Source of the DNA: Shouchella miscanthi
GTDB taxonomy: Bacteria > Bacillota > Bacilli > Bacillales > Bacillaceae_D
Direction: 5' to 3'
Assembly (NCBI RefSeq): GCF_007725405.1
Contig: NZ_CP042163.1
Coordinates: 248,001-312,000, forward strand
DNA: 64,000 nt
Notes under the pieces: generated by a model
Seen by the model: only the letters and a program-made list of their open reading frames with translations
What the model was told of the DNA's origin: nothing
The model's database searches: none
Translations under genes and position numbers: made by a program
Part shown: one piece after another, positions 8,528 through 15,671 of the stretch
Layout of the letters: each line of letters begins with the position of its first letter
Numbering within the stretch: position 1 is the first letter of the stretch

Positions 8528-8842
8528 ATGAAAAAAATAATTAGTGTGTGTCTCGTTTTAGTCATTGTCATTGCCAGCCTATACTTCTTTTCCCGTGAGA
8601 CATTTGACCGCTTTAACCCATTGCTTACAGAAGAATATGTATTTGTTGAGGTTCAAGGCGAACCTACTGATGATGACGGACGGTATAAATATGATTTGGA
8701 AGGTGTGAATGAAGGGGGAGAGACGAAACGAGTCGTGTTCAGCGCTAGCACGAGGCTCGATCCAGGCACATTTGTAAGAGTGCTCGCTAAAGGGAGGTAT
8801 TCAAAACAATATGAATTAATCAATGAAAGTGAAATGCCTTAG
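8528..8842 (+). CDS. YxeA family (DUF1093) small exported/membrane-anchored protein
   Basis: 104 residues: an N-terminal hydrophobic segment (residues 4-22, signal peptide or anchor without a lipobox), then an OB-like beta domain typical of YxeA/DUF1093 proteins (EEYVFVEVQGEP, a TRLDPGTFVRVLAKG turn, ending near YELINESEMP). These proteins are common and uncharacterised in Bacillus; several are secreted. GAGAGGAAG lies before the ATG and a strong terminator follows. Single-gene unit. Confidence 0.75.
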   Translation: MKKIISVCLVLVIVIASLYFFSRETFDRFNPLLTEEYVFVEVQGEPTDDDGRYKYDLEGVNEGGETKRVVFSASTRLDPGTFVRVLAKGRYSKQYELINESEMP

Positions 8843-8900
8843 CGTGTGACAAGTTTGACGGGACTGAACTTCAACATTTTGTATACTTTGTCATGTTAGA

Positions 8901-8933
8901 AGAAGCGTGTTTGTACATCACGCTTCTTTTTTA
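8901..8933 (+). terminator. Rho-independent terminator after the YxeA-like gene
   Basis: AGAAGCGTG (8901-8909) pairs with CACGCTTCT (8919-8927), then TTTTTAT. Confidence 0.9.
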
Positions 8934-9001
8934 TCTGTTAAAATGGGGCTACATAGGTCTAAGAACAAGAGACTTTCGAACAGGTTAGGGTGAGTATCTA
9001 A

Positions 9002-9271
9002 ATGAATGGTGAATCAACGAAACATACTAAAATGAATGAAAAAGATGCACATCGTTTTAGCTCTCGTCATAGAGCGGAATTGGAACAAGATAGGGTGTGT
9101 GGGTGTTTCTTTTGCATCAAGGTATTTGATCCAAAAGAGATTTATGAGTGGATTGATGACAACCAAACCGCCATTTGTCCTTACTGTGGTGTGGATTCTG
9201 TTATAGGTGAAAGTTCTGGATTTCCTATTACAGAATTATTTCTAAAAAGGCTAAATGATGACTGGTTTTAA
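9002..9271 (+). CDS. Small zinc-ribbon-like cytoplasmic protein
   Basis: 89 residues, soluble, no signal peptide. Two CxxC pairs, CFFC (about 35-38) and CPYC (about 60-63), flank a helix-forming segment (KEIYEWIDDN), which suggests one structural zinc site. The C-terminus FPITELFLKRLNDDWF looks like the conserved tail of a family usually labelled cytoplasmic protein in firmicutes and other bacteria. AGGGTGAG lies 7 bases before the ATG. Role unknown. It faces the minus-strand membrane-protein gene. Confidence 0.65.
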   Translation: MNGESTKHTKMNEKDAHRFSSRHRAELEQDRVCGCFFCIKVFDPKEIYEWIDDNQTAICPYCGVDSVIGESSGFPITELFLKRLNDDWF

Positions 9272-9310
9272 TAGGGTGCATTTTTAGGAGTTAAGAATAT
9301 GATGGGCTTC

Positions 9311-9577
9311 TCATGAAACGAATAAAAAATAAATGTAAATGGTCGCAAAGGACAGATACATGATTGGAACAGATACCAGAATACGTTTAGTTAAAAGTCC
9401 AATGAGTAGTCCAATTAACCATGTGACAAGAATGATGAAAGCTTGGGGGAAAGCAAATGTGTGGTCTATATGACTTTCGGCAATCGTACCTGATGCTAAG
9501 AAAGTAGATAAAGCAAATGCAATAGCGAAACTTGGAATGGCATTAATCAAAATAATTTTATGCTCCCTTGATTCCAT
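9311..9577 (-). CDS. Small membrane protein, unknown function
   Basis: 88 residues with three probable transmembrane segments (INAIPSFAIAFALSTFLASG, AFIILVTWLIGLLIGLL, SVPIMYLSFATIYIYFLF). A strong AAGGAGG lies 9 bases upstream of the ATG at 9577. I do not recognise the family. It follows the P-loop kinase gene on the same strand with only a short gap, so co-transcription is possible. Confidence 0.6.
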   Translation of the reverse strand: MESREHKIILINAIPSFAIAFALSTFLASGTIAESHIDHTFAFPQAFIILVTWLIGLLIGLLTKRILVSVPIMYLSFATIYIYFLFVS

Positions 9578-9657
9578 ACGTAGATTCCTCCTTCAACGCC
9601 AATTATTTTGTTCTATCATCTTATGAATTTCTAAATGAATTTGCCCAAACATTTCTT

Positions 9658-10185
9658 TTAATAGGTAAACCTGGTATCGTCTCTAATAGTTGAAAGGACT
9701 TCATTCAAGGCTGAGGGGTGTATAGAGGTTGTATCATACACAAAGCGTTGATCGATCTTCTTCCTTGTGAACATTTCTGCTAATTCTAAACACCTTGCAC
9801 CCATCTGATGTTCTTTTTCTCTTAAAGCGTCTCTTCTTATGAGTTCAGCGCGATCGACCCATAAGACAACATACTTTATCTCAACATCTTTAACATGGGA
9901 ACAAAGTTTACGAGAAAATGTTTCTACTTCTTCTGGAAAGGCGACGTAATCTATAATGACATGCTTGCGCGCTTGAACGAAATTAATACTTAAATCAGCA
10001 ATATTTTCCCAAGTGAGTGTTAATGATTCCTCGCTTTCCCATGGTGGGACATAGCCACCAACGACCATATGATGAATGAGATCACCTTTAATGTAAGCAC
10101 TGTGATGAAACTGTTTTGCGAGTTTGTTGGAAGTAGTCGATTTGCCAACGCCTGCTGGTCCAGAAATAATATAGATTTGAGTCAT
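9658..10185 (-). CDS. P-loop NTPase / small-molecule kinase-like protein
   Basis: 175 residues beginning with a Walker A (SGPAGVGKST, residues 8-17), a DLIHHM segment like the substrate/magnesium part of shikimate- or zeta-type kinases, an IIDYVAFPEE strand (Walker B-like) and a lid-like region rich in Arg (WVDRAELIRRDALREKE). It is most like the AAA_33/zeta-toxin-like group that phosphorylates small molecules. AAAGGTGAT precedes the ATG. No antitoxin-like neighbour is present, so a toxin role is not supported. Confidence 0.7.
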   Translation of the reverse strand: MTQIYIISGPAGVGKSTTSNKLAKQFHHSAYIKGDLIHHMVVGGYVPPWESEESLTLTWENIADLSINFVQARKHVIIDYVAFPEEVETFSRKLCSHVKDVEIKYVVLWVDRAELIRRDALREKEHQMGARCLELAEMFTRKKIDQRFVYDTTSIHPSALNEVLSTIRDDTRFTY

Positions 10186-10480
10186 TCGTTTATCACCTTT
10201 TCTTTAATAGTCGTCATTGTGGTTTAGAAGTCATGACAAAGAATGTAGCTACTGAGAGTATTCTAAATGCGTGTGTTCTTATCATGTAGGATTGCTTTTT
10301 TATCACACATTTCTCCCTATTTTGTTTGTTCTTTACACTTTATTCCCAAGCGGCTTATCAATAAATGTGCATTATTGTTTAAGTATTCCGTTTATTTTGA
10401 TGTATACTCTGATTATAAACGGGATCCGCATAAATTTAAATACAAGAGCTGAGTAAAGGAATCAATTGGAGGCGTGATGG

Positions 10481-10978
10481 GTGAAAAATTTTTATGAATC
10501 TCTTTCTTATATAAATGACACAATCTATAAACCGATTGGATTATCAATTGAACGTGCACAAGGAGAAGAGCAGAACTCAAGATATGGAGCTGGTACATTC
10601 CGAACTCTTCATAAAACCATACGATTTAGAGTTGCGAATAACACACCAAACAAGATTGGCCAGTTTGTTGCTGTTTGGAAAAAGGATGACGCAAACAAAA
10701 ATAGACCGTATACGTACGGTGAAGCACTCGATTTATTCGTTGTTACGGTATTTAAAAATCACTTTGAATTTGGTCAGTTCGTATTTCCGAAAGACGTTCT
10801 TGTGAAAAAGAACCTTTTGAAAACAGATACAACAAAAGGAAAAATGGGGTTTCGAGTATATCCTGAATGGGACAGGCCGGTGAGTAAGCAAGGGTTGAAA
10901 ACACAAGAGTGGCAGATGCCTTATTTTGTTTATATGAATGAGCAGAAAAGAGCCGAGATACTAAAATTGTACGCTTAA
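10481..10978 (+). CDS. MepB family protein
   Basis: 165 residues covering the whole MepB domain: an N-terminal helix (SLSYINDTIYKPIGLSI), EEQNSRYGAGTFRT, then a beta-rich core (IRFRVANNTPNKIGQFVAVWKK, split here by position) and the C-terminal GKMGFRVYPEWDRP and QEWQMPYFV. MepB in Staphylococcus lies next to the mepA drug efflux gene, but its activity is unknown and no pump is adjacent here. GTG at 10481 is used because GGAGG sits 8 bases upstream. Confidence 0.8.
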   Translation: MKNFYESLSYINDTIYKPIGLSIERAQGEEQNSRYGAGTFRTLHKTIRFRVANNTPNKIGQFVAVWKKDDANKNRPYTYGEALDLFVVTVFKNHFEFGQFVFPKDVLVKKNLLKTDTTKGKMGFRVYPEWDRPVSKQGLKTQEWQMPYFVYMNEQKRAEILKLYA

Positions 10979-11328
10979 TGGATGAATCAGAAGTCGATGT
11001 AAGCTACATTGTACAAAGCCTTATGAATCGCTAGAAATTCTAGTAAACCGTGACGACAAACCGAGCTATAGAGGGTATTAGTCAAGAAAACCCCTGTAGT
11101 TATATAAAGGTTGCTATTCTAAAACGTTCTTGGTACAGTTATGACTATCTATTACCTTCACTATAAAGAAAGGGAGTGTCTATACCGTGAAAAAGAAAAT
11201 ACTGGGCTTTTTATCGATGGGTTATGGGTACTCGACTGCTGTTTTTTATTGAGTAGACAGAAATTGGTGAGGTCTGTCTAATGAATATAAGAATACGCAG
11301 AAAAATTTATAGTGAATGAGGTCATGTT
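10979..11328. other. Non-coding stretch between mepB-like and rid-like genes
   Basis: No convincing gene. A GTG-initiated 21-codon frame begins at 11188 behind a good SD (AAAGGGAGTG) and stops at once; it may be a decayed gene start. A small hairpin, AGACAG/CTGTCT, lies at about 11255-11280. Confidence 0.45.
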
Positions 11329-11721
11329 ATGAAGAAAATTAGTCGAAATAATCCTGATTCTATGCCCAAACCGGTAGGGAATTATAGTCATGTTACGAGG
11401 GTACCAAAAGGTGCTGGGTTGATTGTAACATCAGGGCAAGTGGGCACGGATATGAATGGAGAAGTCCCTCAACAGTTAAACGACCAAGTAACGAATACAT
11501 TTGCCAATATGAAAAAGGTTCTCGAATCTGAGGGGTTATCACACGATAGCGTCATCAAAGTAAATATTTGGGCGACGGAAGAAATTGATTGGGACTATTT
11601 TTACATGAAATGGGATGAATGGTTTCAAGGTGAATATCCTTCCATGACCATTGCTTATATCTCAGCATTAGGGTTGCCTGAATTAAAGATCGAAATCGAA
11701 TTATGGTGTGCAGAGATTTAA
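11329..11721 (+). CDS. Rid family (YjgF/YER057c/UK114) protein, atypical
   Basis: 130 residues matching the Rid fold along its length: GNYSHVTRV near the start, LIVTSGQVGTD, then QVTNTFANMKKVLESEGLSHD and VIKVNIWAT, ending LPELKIEIELWC. Archetypal RidA enamine/imine deaminases carry a catalytic Arg in the stretch after YP; here it reads YPSMTIAY, so that Arg is absent. The protein is therefore better placed among the non-RidA (Rid4-7) groups with unknown activity. The SD is weak (TGAGG), and a strong terminator follows. Confidence 0.8.
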   Translation: MKKISRNNPDSMPKPVGNYSHVTRVPKGAGLIVTSGQVGTDMNGEVPQQLNDQVTNTFANMKKVLESEGLSHDSVIKVNIWATEEIDWDYFYMKWDEWFQGEYPSMTIAYISALGLPELKIEIELWCAEI

Positions 11722-11725
11722 TGTA

Positions 11726-11756
11726 AAAAAGGAACAGCCAGAAGCTGTTCCTTTTT
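11726..11756 (+). terminator. Rho-independent terminator after the Rid gene
   Basis: AAAAAGGAACAGC pairs with GCTGTTCCTTTTT over 13 bp with a 5-base loop. The A- and T-runs make it bidirectional. Confidence 0.9.
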
Positions 11757-11787
11757 GTATGCTCAAGGTTCCGCAAACGAGTATGGC

Positions 11788-12510
11788 CTACGCTTTTTTT
11801 CCTTTTCGTTTTTGTAAGAGTGATTGAATGATCCAAATGGTGGTTGGTAGGATAATGGCACCGGCGACCATAGAGAACAAAATGCCTATTGGATTGTTTA
11901 AGTCACTGAAAAAAAAGATAAATAGGAGGCATCCTACTAAAACCAAAGGGACGATGGCTCTTGTCATAGCGACAAGTCGGTGTTTCTCTTCAACCACCCA
12001 TTTATTCTTAAATATGGTTAAAACCGTCCAAAGTATTGGAATGGTTATTGCACTTAAAGAAATTGCCGCAATGGCAAATAGAATCATGGGTAATCCTGTG
12101 GTCATAGAAAAACTGGTCCAAGTAATCGCTGTTAAGATAAGTAGTGATAGAGCTATCCATTTAAGTGGATTTCCTAAATGTTGATGTTTTTCAACAACTG
12201 TTTCACGATCGCTATAAATAGGTTTAGTTCCGGGAAGTGCTCTAAACAGGTGTATATCGCTATTAGAAGAAACATGCGTCCATCCTGAAGATGCAAAGAA
12301 ATCAACATACTCCTCACGCTCTTCTTCTTTAATTGTGCGGTAGTCCACGCTGTATATATAGTCAGCGCTCTGACCCTTCTCGAGCAAGTAGCCCATGAAT
12401 TTAAACTTAGTAACATGCCATCCCTTTAATGAATAGCGACGTAATTTCTCCATGTCGCGTTCCTCAGCAAATGCTAAGCCACCTGATGTAATGTATTTTG
12501 TTTGACTCAT
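11788..12510 (-). CDS. DUF2812 domain membrane protein
   Basis: 240 residues. The N-terminal 100 residues form the soluble DUF2812 domain (DMEKLRRYSLKGWHVTKF, YIYSVDYRTI, EYVDFFASSGWTHV). They are followed by four hydrophobic segments in two pairs and a basic tail (QKRKGKKA). The start ATG overlaps the stop of the upstream padR gene by four bases, so the two are translationally coupled. PadR-DUF2812 pairs are common in firmicutes, where the regulator is thought to control the membrane protein. Function unknown. Confidence 0.8.
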   Translation of the reverse strand: MSQTKYITSGGLAFAEERDMEKLRRYSLKGWHVTKFKFMGYLLEKGQSADYIYSVDYRTIKEEEREEYVDFFASSGWTHVSSNSDIHLFRALPGTKPIYSDRETVVEKHQHLGNPLKWIALSLLILTAITWTSFSMTTGLPMILFAIAAISLSAITIPILWTVLTIFKNKWVVEEKHRLVAMTRAIVPLVLVGCLLFIFFFSDLNNPIGILFSMVAGAIILPTTIWIIQSLLQKRKGKKA

Positions 12511-12824
12511 TTTTCGACCTCCTCCAATCCAGTTTCGGCTAAATGAACCATTACTTTTCTAAGCTTGATTTCTTCCTTTAAAATTTCTTTTCCTTTTGCA
12601 GTAAGCAAGTATGTTTTGCGTCTTGAATCTGTACCATCATGTAAATAAATCCATTCTAGTTTTAATAGCTTCTTAATAATGGTGTACATTGATGCAGGTC
12701 CTATCGTAATCATCTCATTCGTTGTTTCTTCAATTAAGCTCATGATGGCGTAACCATGACGTGGGCTCGTTAATGAGGCCATAATATAGAACATGGAATC
12801 GGTTAGTTGCTCGTTTGTTTTCAT
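12507..12824 (-). CDS. PadR family transcriptional regulator
   Basis: 105 residues, a short PadR (s1 type). The winged helix spans residues 10-80 (DSMFYIMASLTSPRHGYAIM, SMYTIIKKLLKLEWI, then a basic wing DSRRKTYLLTAKGKEIL), with a short C-terminal dimerisation helix. AAGGTGAG precedes the ATG at 12824. It is likely self-repressing: two identical-looking 19-bp sites lie just upstream, one inside the promoter. The inducer is unknown; PadR proteins often sense membrane-active or phenolic compounds. Confidence 0.85.
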   Translation of the reverse strand: MKTNEQLTDSMFYIMASLTSPRHGYAIMSLIEETTNEMITIGPASMYTIIKKLLKLEWIYLHDGTDSRRKTYLLTAKGKEILKEEIKLRKVMVHLAETGLEEVEK

Positions 12825-12841
12825 CTACTCACCTTCTTATT

Positions 12842-12898
12842 TATATCGTTTTGTGATATATCTCTGTATAATATATCGTAATGTGATATATATGTCAA
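12842..12898 (-). promoter_or_regulatory. padR promoter with two 19-bp operator copies
   Basis: On the minus strand, TTGACA (12898-12893), a 17-bp spacer and TATATT (12875-12870) form a near-consensus sigma-A promoter. Two copies of TATATCGnnnTGTGATATA, a pseudo-palindrome with ATATC/GATAT arms, lie at 12842-12860 and 12872-12890, starting exactly 30 bp apart. The second fills the -35/-10 spacer and the first covers the transcription start, a layout for autorepression. Confidence 0.7.
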
Positions 12899-12916
12899 TT
12901 AGAAAATAGAAGGGTG

Positions 12917-13261
12917 CTACAGCTGAAACTGCAGCACCTCTTCTACGTCTGCTACCAAGAGAATGAAGGAGTCGATGTCTTCTAAAAGCACGCCAGACTC
13001 GTCTAATCGTTTTTTAACGTTGCTTAACGAAATCCCGAATGATTGTGGTGTTGAGGTGATAAGCAAATCGTTCATGGTAATGGTGATGTTCATGGCGTCT
13101 GGATCAAACGCTTCTCGTTCTTGTTTGTTAAAGGGGGCATGAATCGAAATGGTGACAGTCTCTTGTTCGTAGTCGAGTAAGTTCAGGCTTTTTACAGGAA
13201 TGACAAACCAAATCGGTACTTGCTTGCCATCATAATAGTCATAGTAGACGGTATACGTCAT
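12917..13261 (-). CDS. Uncharacterised soluble protein
   Basis: About 114 residues, no signal or membrane segment, rich in beta-prone segments (TVYYDYYDGKQVPIWFVIPV; ETVTISIHAPF), with a C-terminal acidic region ending EEVLQFQL. I do not recognise it. ATG at 13261 or GTG at 13264 both fit the AAAGG ribosome binding site. Composition matches the neighbours. It stands alone on the minus strand, divergent from the zinc-ribbon microprotein. Confidence 0.5.
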   Translation of the reverse strand: MTYTVYYDYYDGKQVPIWFVIPVKSLNLLDYEQETVTISIHAPFNKQEREAFDPDAMNITITMNDLLITSTPQSFGISLSNVKKRLDESGVLLEDIDSFILLVADVEEVLQFQL

Positions 13262-13372
13262 CACTCAACATCCTTTGTCACTGTATTTTCTTCTTATTTT
13301 ACTCTTTTCCTGACTGATAATCCTGTGTTTCATCAGAGTTTTAAACGGGAAAAGGACATTCGAGGTGACGAG

Positions 13373-13489
13373 ATGGGTGAATTGGTAATCATCAAATACT
13401 GTGGTTTTTGTGATGCGCCGTTACGAAAAAATGGGCGTTGCAAAAATTGCGGGCGAGATCGTGGTCAGTTTTTACATAGAAAAACGTAG
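13373..13489 (+). CDS. Zinc-ribbon microprotein
   Basis: 38 residues: CGFCDAPLRKNGRCKNCG is a compact CxxC-x9-CxxC zinc ribbon, preceded by a short beta segment and followed by a basic tail. GAGGTG lies 5-6 bases before the ATG. The stop codon lies inside the left arm of the downstream terminator, a tight single-gene unit. Such ribbons bind nucleic acid or protein; nothing more specific is visible. Confidence 0.55.
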   Translation: MGELVIIKYCGFCDAPLRKNGRCKNCGRDRGQFLHRKT

Positions 13490-13518
13490 AGCGTCGTTAT
13501 AACGGCAGCTCTTTTTTT
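13488..13518 (+). terminator. Terminator after the zinc-ribbon microprotein
   Basis: AGAGC (13488-13492) pairs with GCTCT (13508-13512), with further CGTT/AACG pairing, followed by seven T. Confidence 0.65.
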
Positions 13519-13586
13519 ATGCAGAGAACATAAAAAAGAATGAAGTGGCAAAAGCTAGAGCATATCTATAAAAAGGAGTCTTTTTA

Positions 13587-14327
13587 ATGATGAAGAATCG
13601 AATGGTAGCTGCTTTGTTCATGTTAACGGTGTTCGGAATTGGTTTATTTGGTAGTGAACAAGCTCATGCACAGATTGTTCCAATACCCGCCTTGCAAGAT
13701 GAATTCCCCGGATCTGTATTCGCACACGGAGATCGTGAAAGTAAGAGAATTGCGTTAACATTTGACGATGGTCCTGATCCCCGCTTTTCTGGAAAAGTAT
13801 TAGATAAACTGGAGCAGTATAATGTTCCTGCAACATTCTTTGTCTTGGGAATGCGAGCGAATGAAGACCCTGAGTTACTTAGTCGAATTCAAGCTGGAGG
13901 ACATGAAATCGCTAATCATACTTACTCGCACCCAAATTTGACCGACAAAAGTGTGGCTGAACTTGAGCAGGAAGTCAATCAAACGAATGATGCGATTGAA
14001 AGTATAACAGGGAATACACCGAAGTTATTCCGTCCTCCTTATGGGTTCATTACGAGAGAACAAGCGGAACGTCTCGTCACCTTAGGCTATTCCATTATTG
14101 GTTGGGATGTAGATACACTTGATTGGTCCGGTATTCCTGCAAGCGAAGTGACGGACACAGTCTTACAGGATACGCAAGCTGGTAGTATTATTTTAATGCA
14201 TGATGGTGGAGACGTTGATACGGCGAATCCGGAAATTTACTCAGCAGATGCTCTTGATGCCATCATCCCAGCATTGCAAGGTCAAGGATACACGTTTGTG
14301 ACCGTTTCTGAATTAATCGGACAGTAA
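13587..14327 (+). CDS. Secreted polysaccharide deacetylase (NodB domain)
   Basis: 246 residues. A Sec signal peptide (residues 1-29, cut after AHA) is followed by a full NodB domain. It shows motif 1 LTFDDGPDP (catalytic Asp and metal Asp), motif 2 HEIANHTYSHPNL (two metal His), motif 3 FRPPYG, motif 4 GWDVDTLDW and motif 5 ILMHDGG. Enzymes of this type remove N-acetyl groups from peptidoglycan or other chitin-like glycans at the cell surface, and all metal and catalytic residues are present. AAAAGGAG precedes the ATG. Monocistronic. Confidence 0.9.
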   Translation: MMKNRMVAALFMLTVFGIGLFGSEQAHAQIVPIPALQDEFPGSVFAHGDRESKRIALTFDDGPDPRFSGKVLDKLEQYNVPATFFVLGMRANEDPELLSRIQAGGHEIANHTYSHPNLTDKSVAELEQEVNQTNDAIESITGNTPKLFRPPYGFITREQAERLVTLGYSIIGWDVDTLDWSGIPASEVTDTVLQDTQAGSIILMHDGGDVDTANPEIYSADALDAIIPALQGQGYTFVTVSELIGQ

Positions 14328-14328
14328 G

Positions 14329-14362
14329 AAAAACCACGTTGTGTCAGTGCAACGTGGTTTTT
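14329..14362 (+). terminator. Terminator after the polysaccharide deacetylase
   Basis: AAAAACCACGTTG pairs with CAACGTGGTTTTT over 13 bp. Confidence 0.9.
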
Positions 14363-14442
14363 AAGTCATTCGGATGTAGATTCCTTCCAGTTTTTAAACA
14401 CATGTGGATAAAGAGGGGTGATTGATGTGTCTTGAATGCACC

Positions 14443-14473
14443 AAAAACAACCGGCTCTACAAAGAGCCGGTTG
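14443..14473 (-). terminator. Terminator of the yjcZ-like gene
   Basis: CAACCGGCTCT and AGAGCCGGTTG pair perfectly around a 4-base loop. On the minus strand the stem is followed by TTTTTGG. Confidence 0.85.
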
Positions 14474-14512
14474 TGTTGGCAAACGTATCAGCGCTTGCGT
14501 GGGGTGCACGAG

Positions 14513-14668
14513 TTATTTTACGTAAGCCGCTCCAATGATAATCAAAAGAATGAATAAGACAACGATTAGCGCGAATCCGCCACCGTAACTGCCGCCACCG
14601 CCACAAGTACCGCCTACTGGTCCGTAGCCGTAACCTTCACAGCCGTAACCTCCGCCGTAGTAACCCAT
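14513..14668 (-). CDS. YjcZ family sporulation protein
   Basis: 51 residues: a Gly/Tyr-rich N-terminus (MGYYGGGYGCEGYGYG...) with repeated GG motifs, then one C-terminal transmembrane helix (FALIVVLFILLIIIGAAYV). This is the standard layout of YjcZ/SscA-like small spore-associated proteins. ATG at 14668 is chosen because AAAGGTGG lies 9 bases upstream; the open frame continues 21 codons further without a site. Presumably made in the sporulating cell, but no sporulation-sigma promoter was identified with confidence. Confidence 0.85.
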   Translation of the reverse strand: MGYYGGGYGCEGYGYGPVGGTCGGGGSYGGGFALIVVLFILLIIIGAAYVK

Positions 14669-14820
14669 GTGTGTACACCACCTTTGTGTTAGGATACTAT
14701 ACCCTATGCAAAAATCGCTTTTTGGCGACAAAACTGGGCGGCGATTTTACGATTGTATAAGGATAAAGAAAGTAGCCTATACTAGCAAAGGAATTGATTA
14801 AAAAAAATATAAAAAAACAG

Positions 14821-14849
14821 TTGCACAGAGAGAATCCATTTGTTATTAT
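14821..14849 (+). promoter_or_regulatory. Promoter of the tRNA-5S cluster
   Basis: TTGCAC (14821-14826), a 17-bp spacer and TATTAT (14844-14849), ending 17 bases before tRNA-Glu. The start point would fall just upstream of the tRNA. Confidence 0.7.
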
Positions 14850-14866
14850 ATAACTTGTCAGTAAGC

Positions 14867-14938
14867 GGCCCGTTGGTCAAGCGGTTAAGACACCGCCCTT
14901 TCACGGCGGTAACACGGGTTCGAATCCCGTACGGGTCA
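14867..14938 (+). tRNA. tRNA-Glu (UUC)
   Basis: Acceptor GGCCCGT pairs with ACGGGTC (one G-U). The anticodon stem CCGCC/GGCGG encloses CTTTCAC (anticodon TTC), and the T arm has GGTTCGAATCC. CCA is not encoded (the next bases are TT). Confidence 0.95.
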
Positions 14939-14988
14939 TTGTGAATTTTTTAGTTTACAAACGACTTACTGAGGGTATAATCTATAGG

Positions 14989-15105
14989 TCTGGTGGCAAT
15001 AGCAAAGAGGTCACACCCGTTCCCATGCCGAACACGGTCGTTAAGCTCTTTTGCGCCGATGGTAGTTGGGGGCTTCCCCCTGTGAGAGTAGGACGTTGCC
15101 AGGCT
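14989..15105 (+). rRNA. rrf: 5S ribosomal RNA
   Basis: Clear match to the Bacillus 5S consensus: TGGTGGCAATAGC at the start, GAGGTCACACCCGTTCCCAT, CCGAACACGG, GGGGGCTTCCCCC, GAGAGTAGGACG and the closing GCCAGGC pairing with the 5' end. No 16S or 23S gene lies upstream in the window, so this 5S copy sits in a tRNA cluster. Ends are estimated to within a few bases. Confidence 0.95.
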
Positions 15106-15165
15106 TACATAGTTTCATTAATTGACGAATAGAAGCAGAAATGTTGCTTACTTGCAGTCATATTT

Positions 15166-15241
15166 GGAGGATTAGCTCAGCTGGGAGAGCACCTGCCTTA
15201 CAAGCAGGGGGTCGGCGGTTCGATCCCGTCATCCTCCACCA
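15166..15241 (+). tRNA. tRNA-Val (UAC)
   Basis: Acceptor GGAGGAT pairs with ATCCTCC. The anticodon loop CTTACAA (TAC) sits in a CCTGC/GCAGG stem. The 3' end CCA is encoded. Confidence 0.95.
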
Positions 15242-15255
15242 TACTTTCCATATGT

Positions 15256-15340
15256 GGAGGGGTAGCGAAGTGGCTAAACGCGGCGGACTGTAAATCCGCT
15301 CCCTCCGGGTTCGGCGGTTCGAATCCGTCCCCCTCCACCA
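15256..15340 (+). tRNA. tRNA-Tyr (GUA)
   Basis: Class II tRNA with a long variable arm. Acceptor GGAGGGG pairs with CCCCTCC, the anticodon loop is CTGTAAA (GTA), and CCA is encoded. Confidence 0.95.
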
Positions 15341-15351
15341 TTTTCTATGAT

Positions 15352-15426
15352 TGGGCTATAGCCAAGCGGTAAGGCAACGGATTTTGATTCCGTCATTCCC
15401 TGGTTCGATCCCAGGTAGCCCAGCCA
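15352..15426 (+). tRNA. tRNA-Gln (UUG)
   Basis: Acceptor TGGGCTA pairs with TAGCCCA. The anticodon loop is TTTTGAT (TTG), and the discriminator G plus CCA are encoded. Confidence 0.95.
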
Positions 15427-15428
15427 TC

Positions 15429-15501
15429 GAGCCATTAGCTCAGTTGGTAGAGCATCTGACTTTTAATCAGAGGGTCGAAGGTTCGAATCCTTCATGGCTC
15501 A
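15429..15501 (+). tRNA. tRNA-Lys (UUU)
   Basis: Acceptor GAGCCAT pairs with ATGGCTC. The anticodon loop is CTTTTAA (TTT). CCA is not encoded. It starts 2 bases after tRNA-Gln. Confidence 0.95.
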
Positions 15502-15505
15502 TCCT

Positions 15506-15532
15506 AAAACGACTTGTATAAGTCGTTTTTTG
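15506..15532 (+). terminator. Terminator-like hairpin inside the tRNA cluster
   Basis: AAAACGACTT and AAGTCGTTTT form a 10-bp stem around GTAT, followed by TTG. It separates tRNA-Lys from tRNA-Ala and could reduce read-through to tRNA-Ala or act as a processing signal. Confidence 0.65.
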
Positions 15533-15536
15533 TTAA

Positions 15537-15609
15537 GGGGCCTTAGCTCAGCTGGGAGAGCGCCTGCTTTGCACGCAGGAGGTCAGCGGTTCGATCCCGC
15601 TAGGCTCCA
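15537..15609 (+). tRNA. tRNA-Ala (UGC)
   Basis: Acceptor GGGGCCT pairs with AGGCTCC (one G-U). The anticodon loop is TTTGCAC (TGC). CCA is not encoded. Last gene of the cluster. Confidence 0.95.
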
Positions 15610-15621
15610 TTTTCATAAAGA

Positions 15622-15650
15622 AAAGCGACCAGCATGCTGGTCGCTTTTTT
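15622..15650 (+). terminator. Terminator of the tRNA-5S cluster
   Basis: AAAGCGACCAGC and GCTGGTCGCTTT form a strong hairpin followed by TTT. Confidence 0.9.
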
Positions 15651-15671
15651 GTTTATTATAGGTTCATTCAT

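Noticed and set aside
9658-10185. Zeta-toxin or toxin-antitoxin reading of the P-loop kinase
   Set aside because: No small antitoxin gene is adjacent; the neighbour is a membrane protein, and the Walker A alone does not support toxicity.
11188-11253. GTG-started 21-codon frame behind a good SD
   Set aside because: Too short and without recognisable features; mentioned only as a possible gene remnant.
14941-15132. 63-codon open frame following tRNA-Glu
   Set aside because: It is read straight through the 5S rRNA gene and its spacer.
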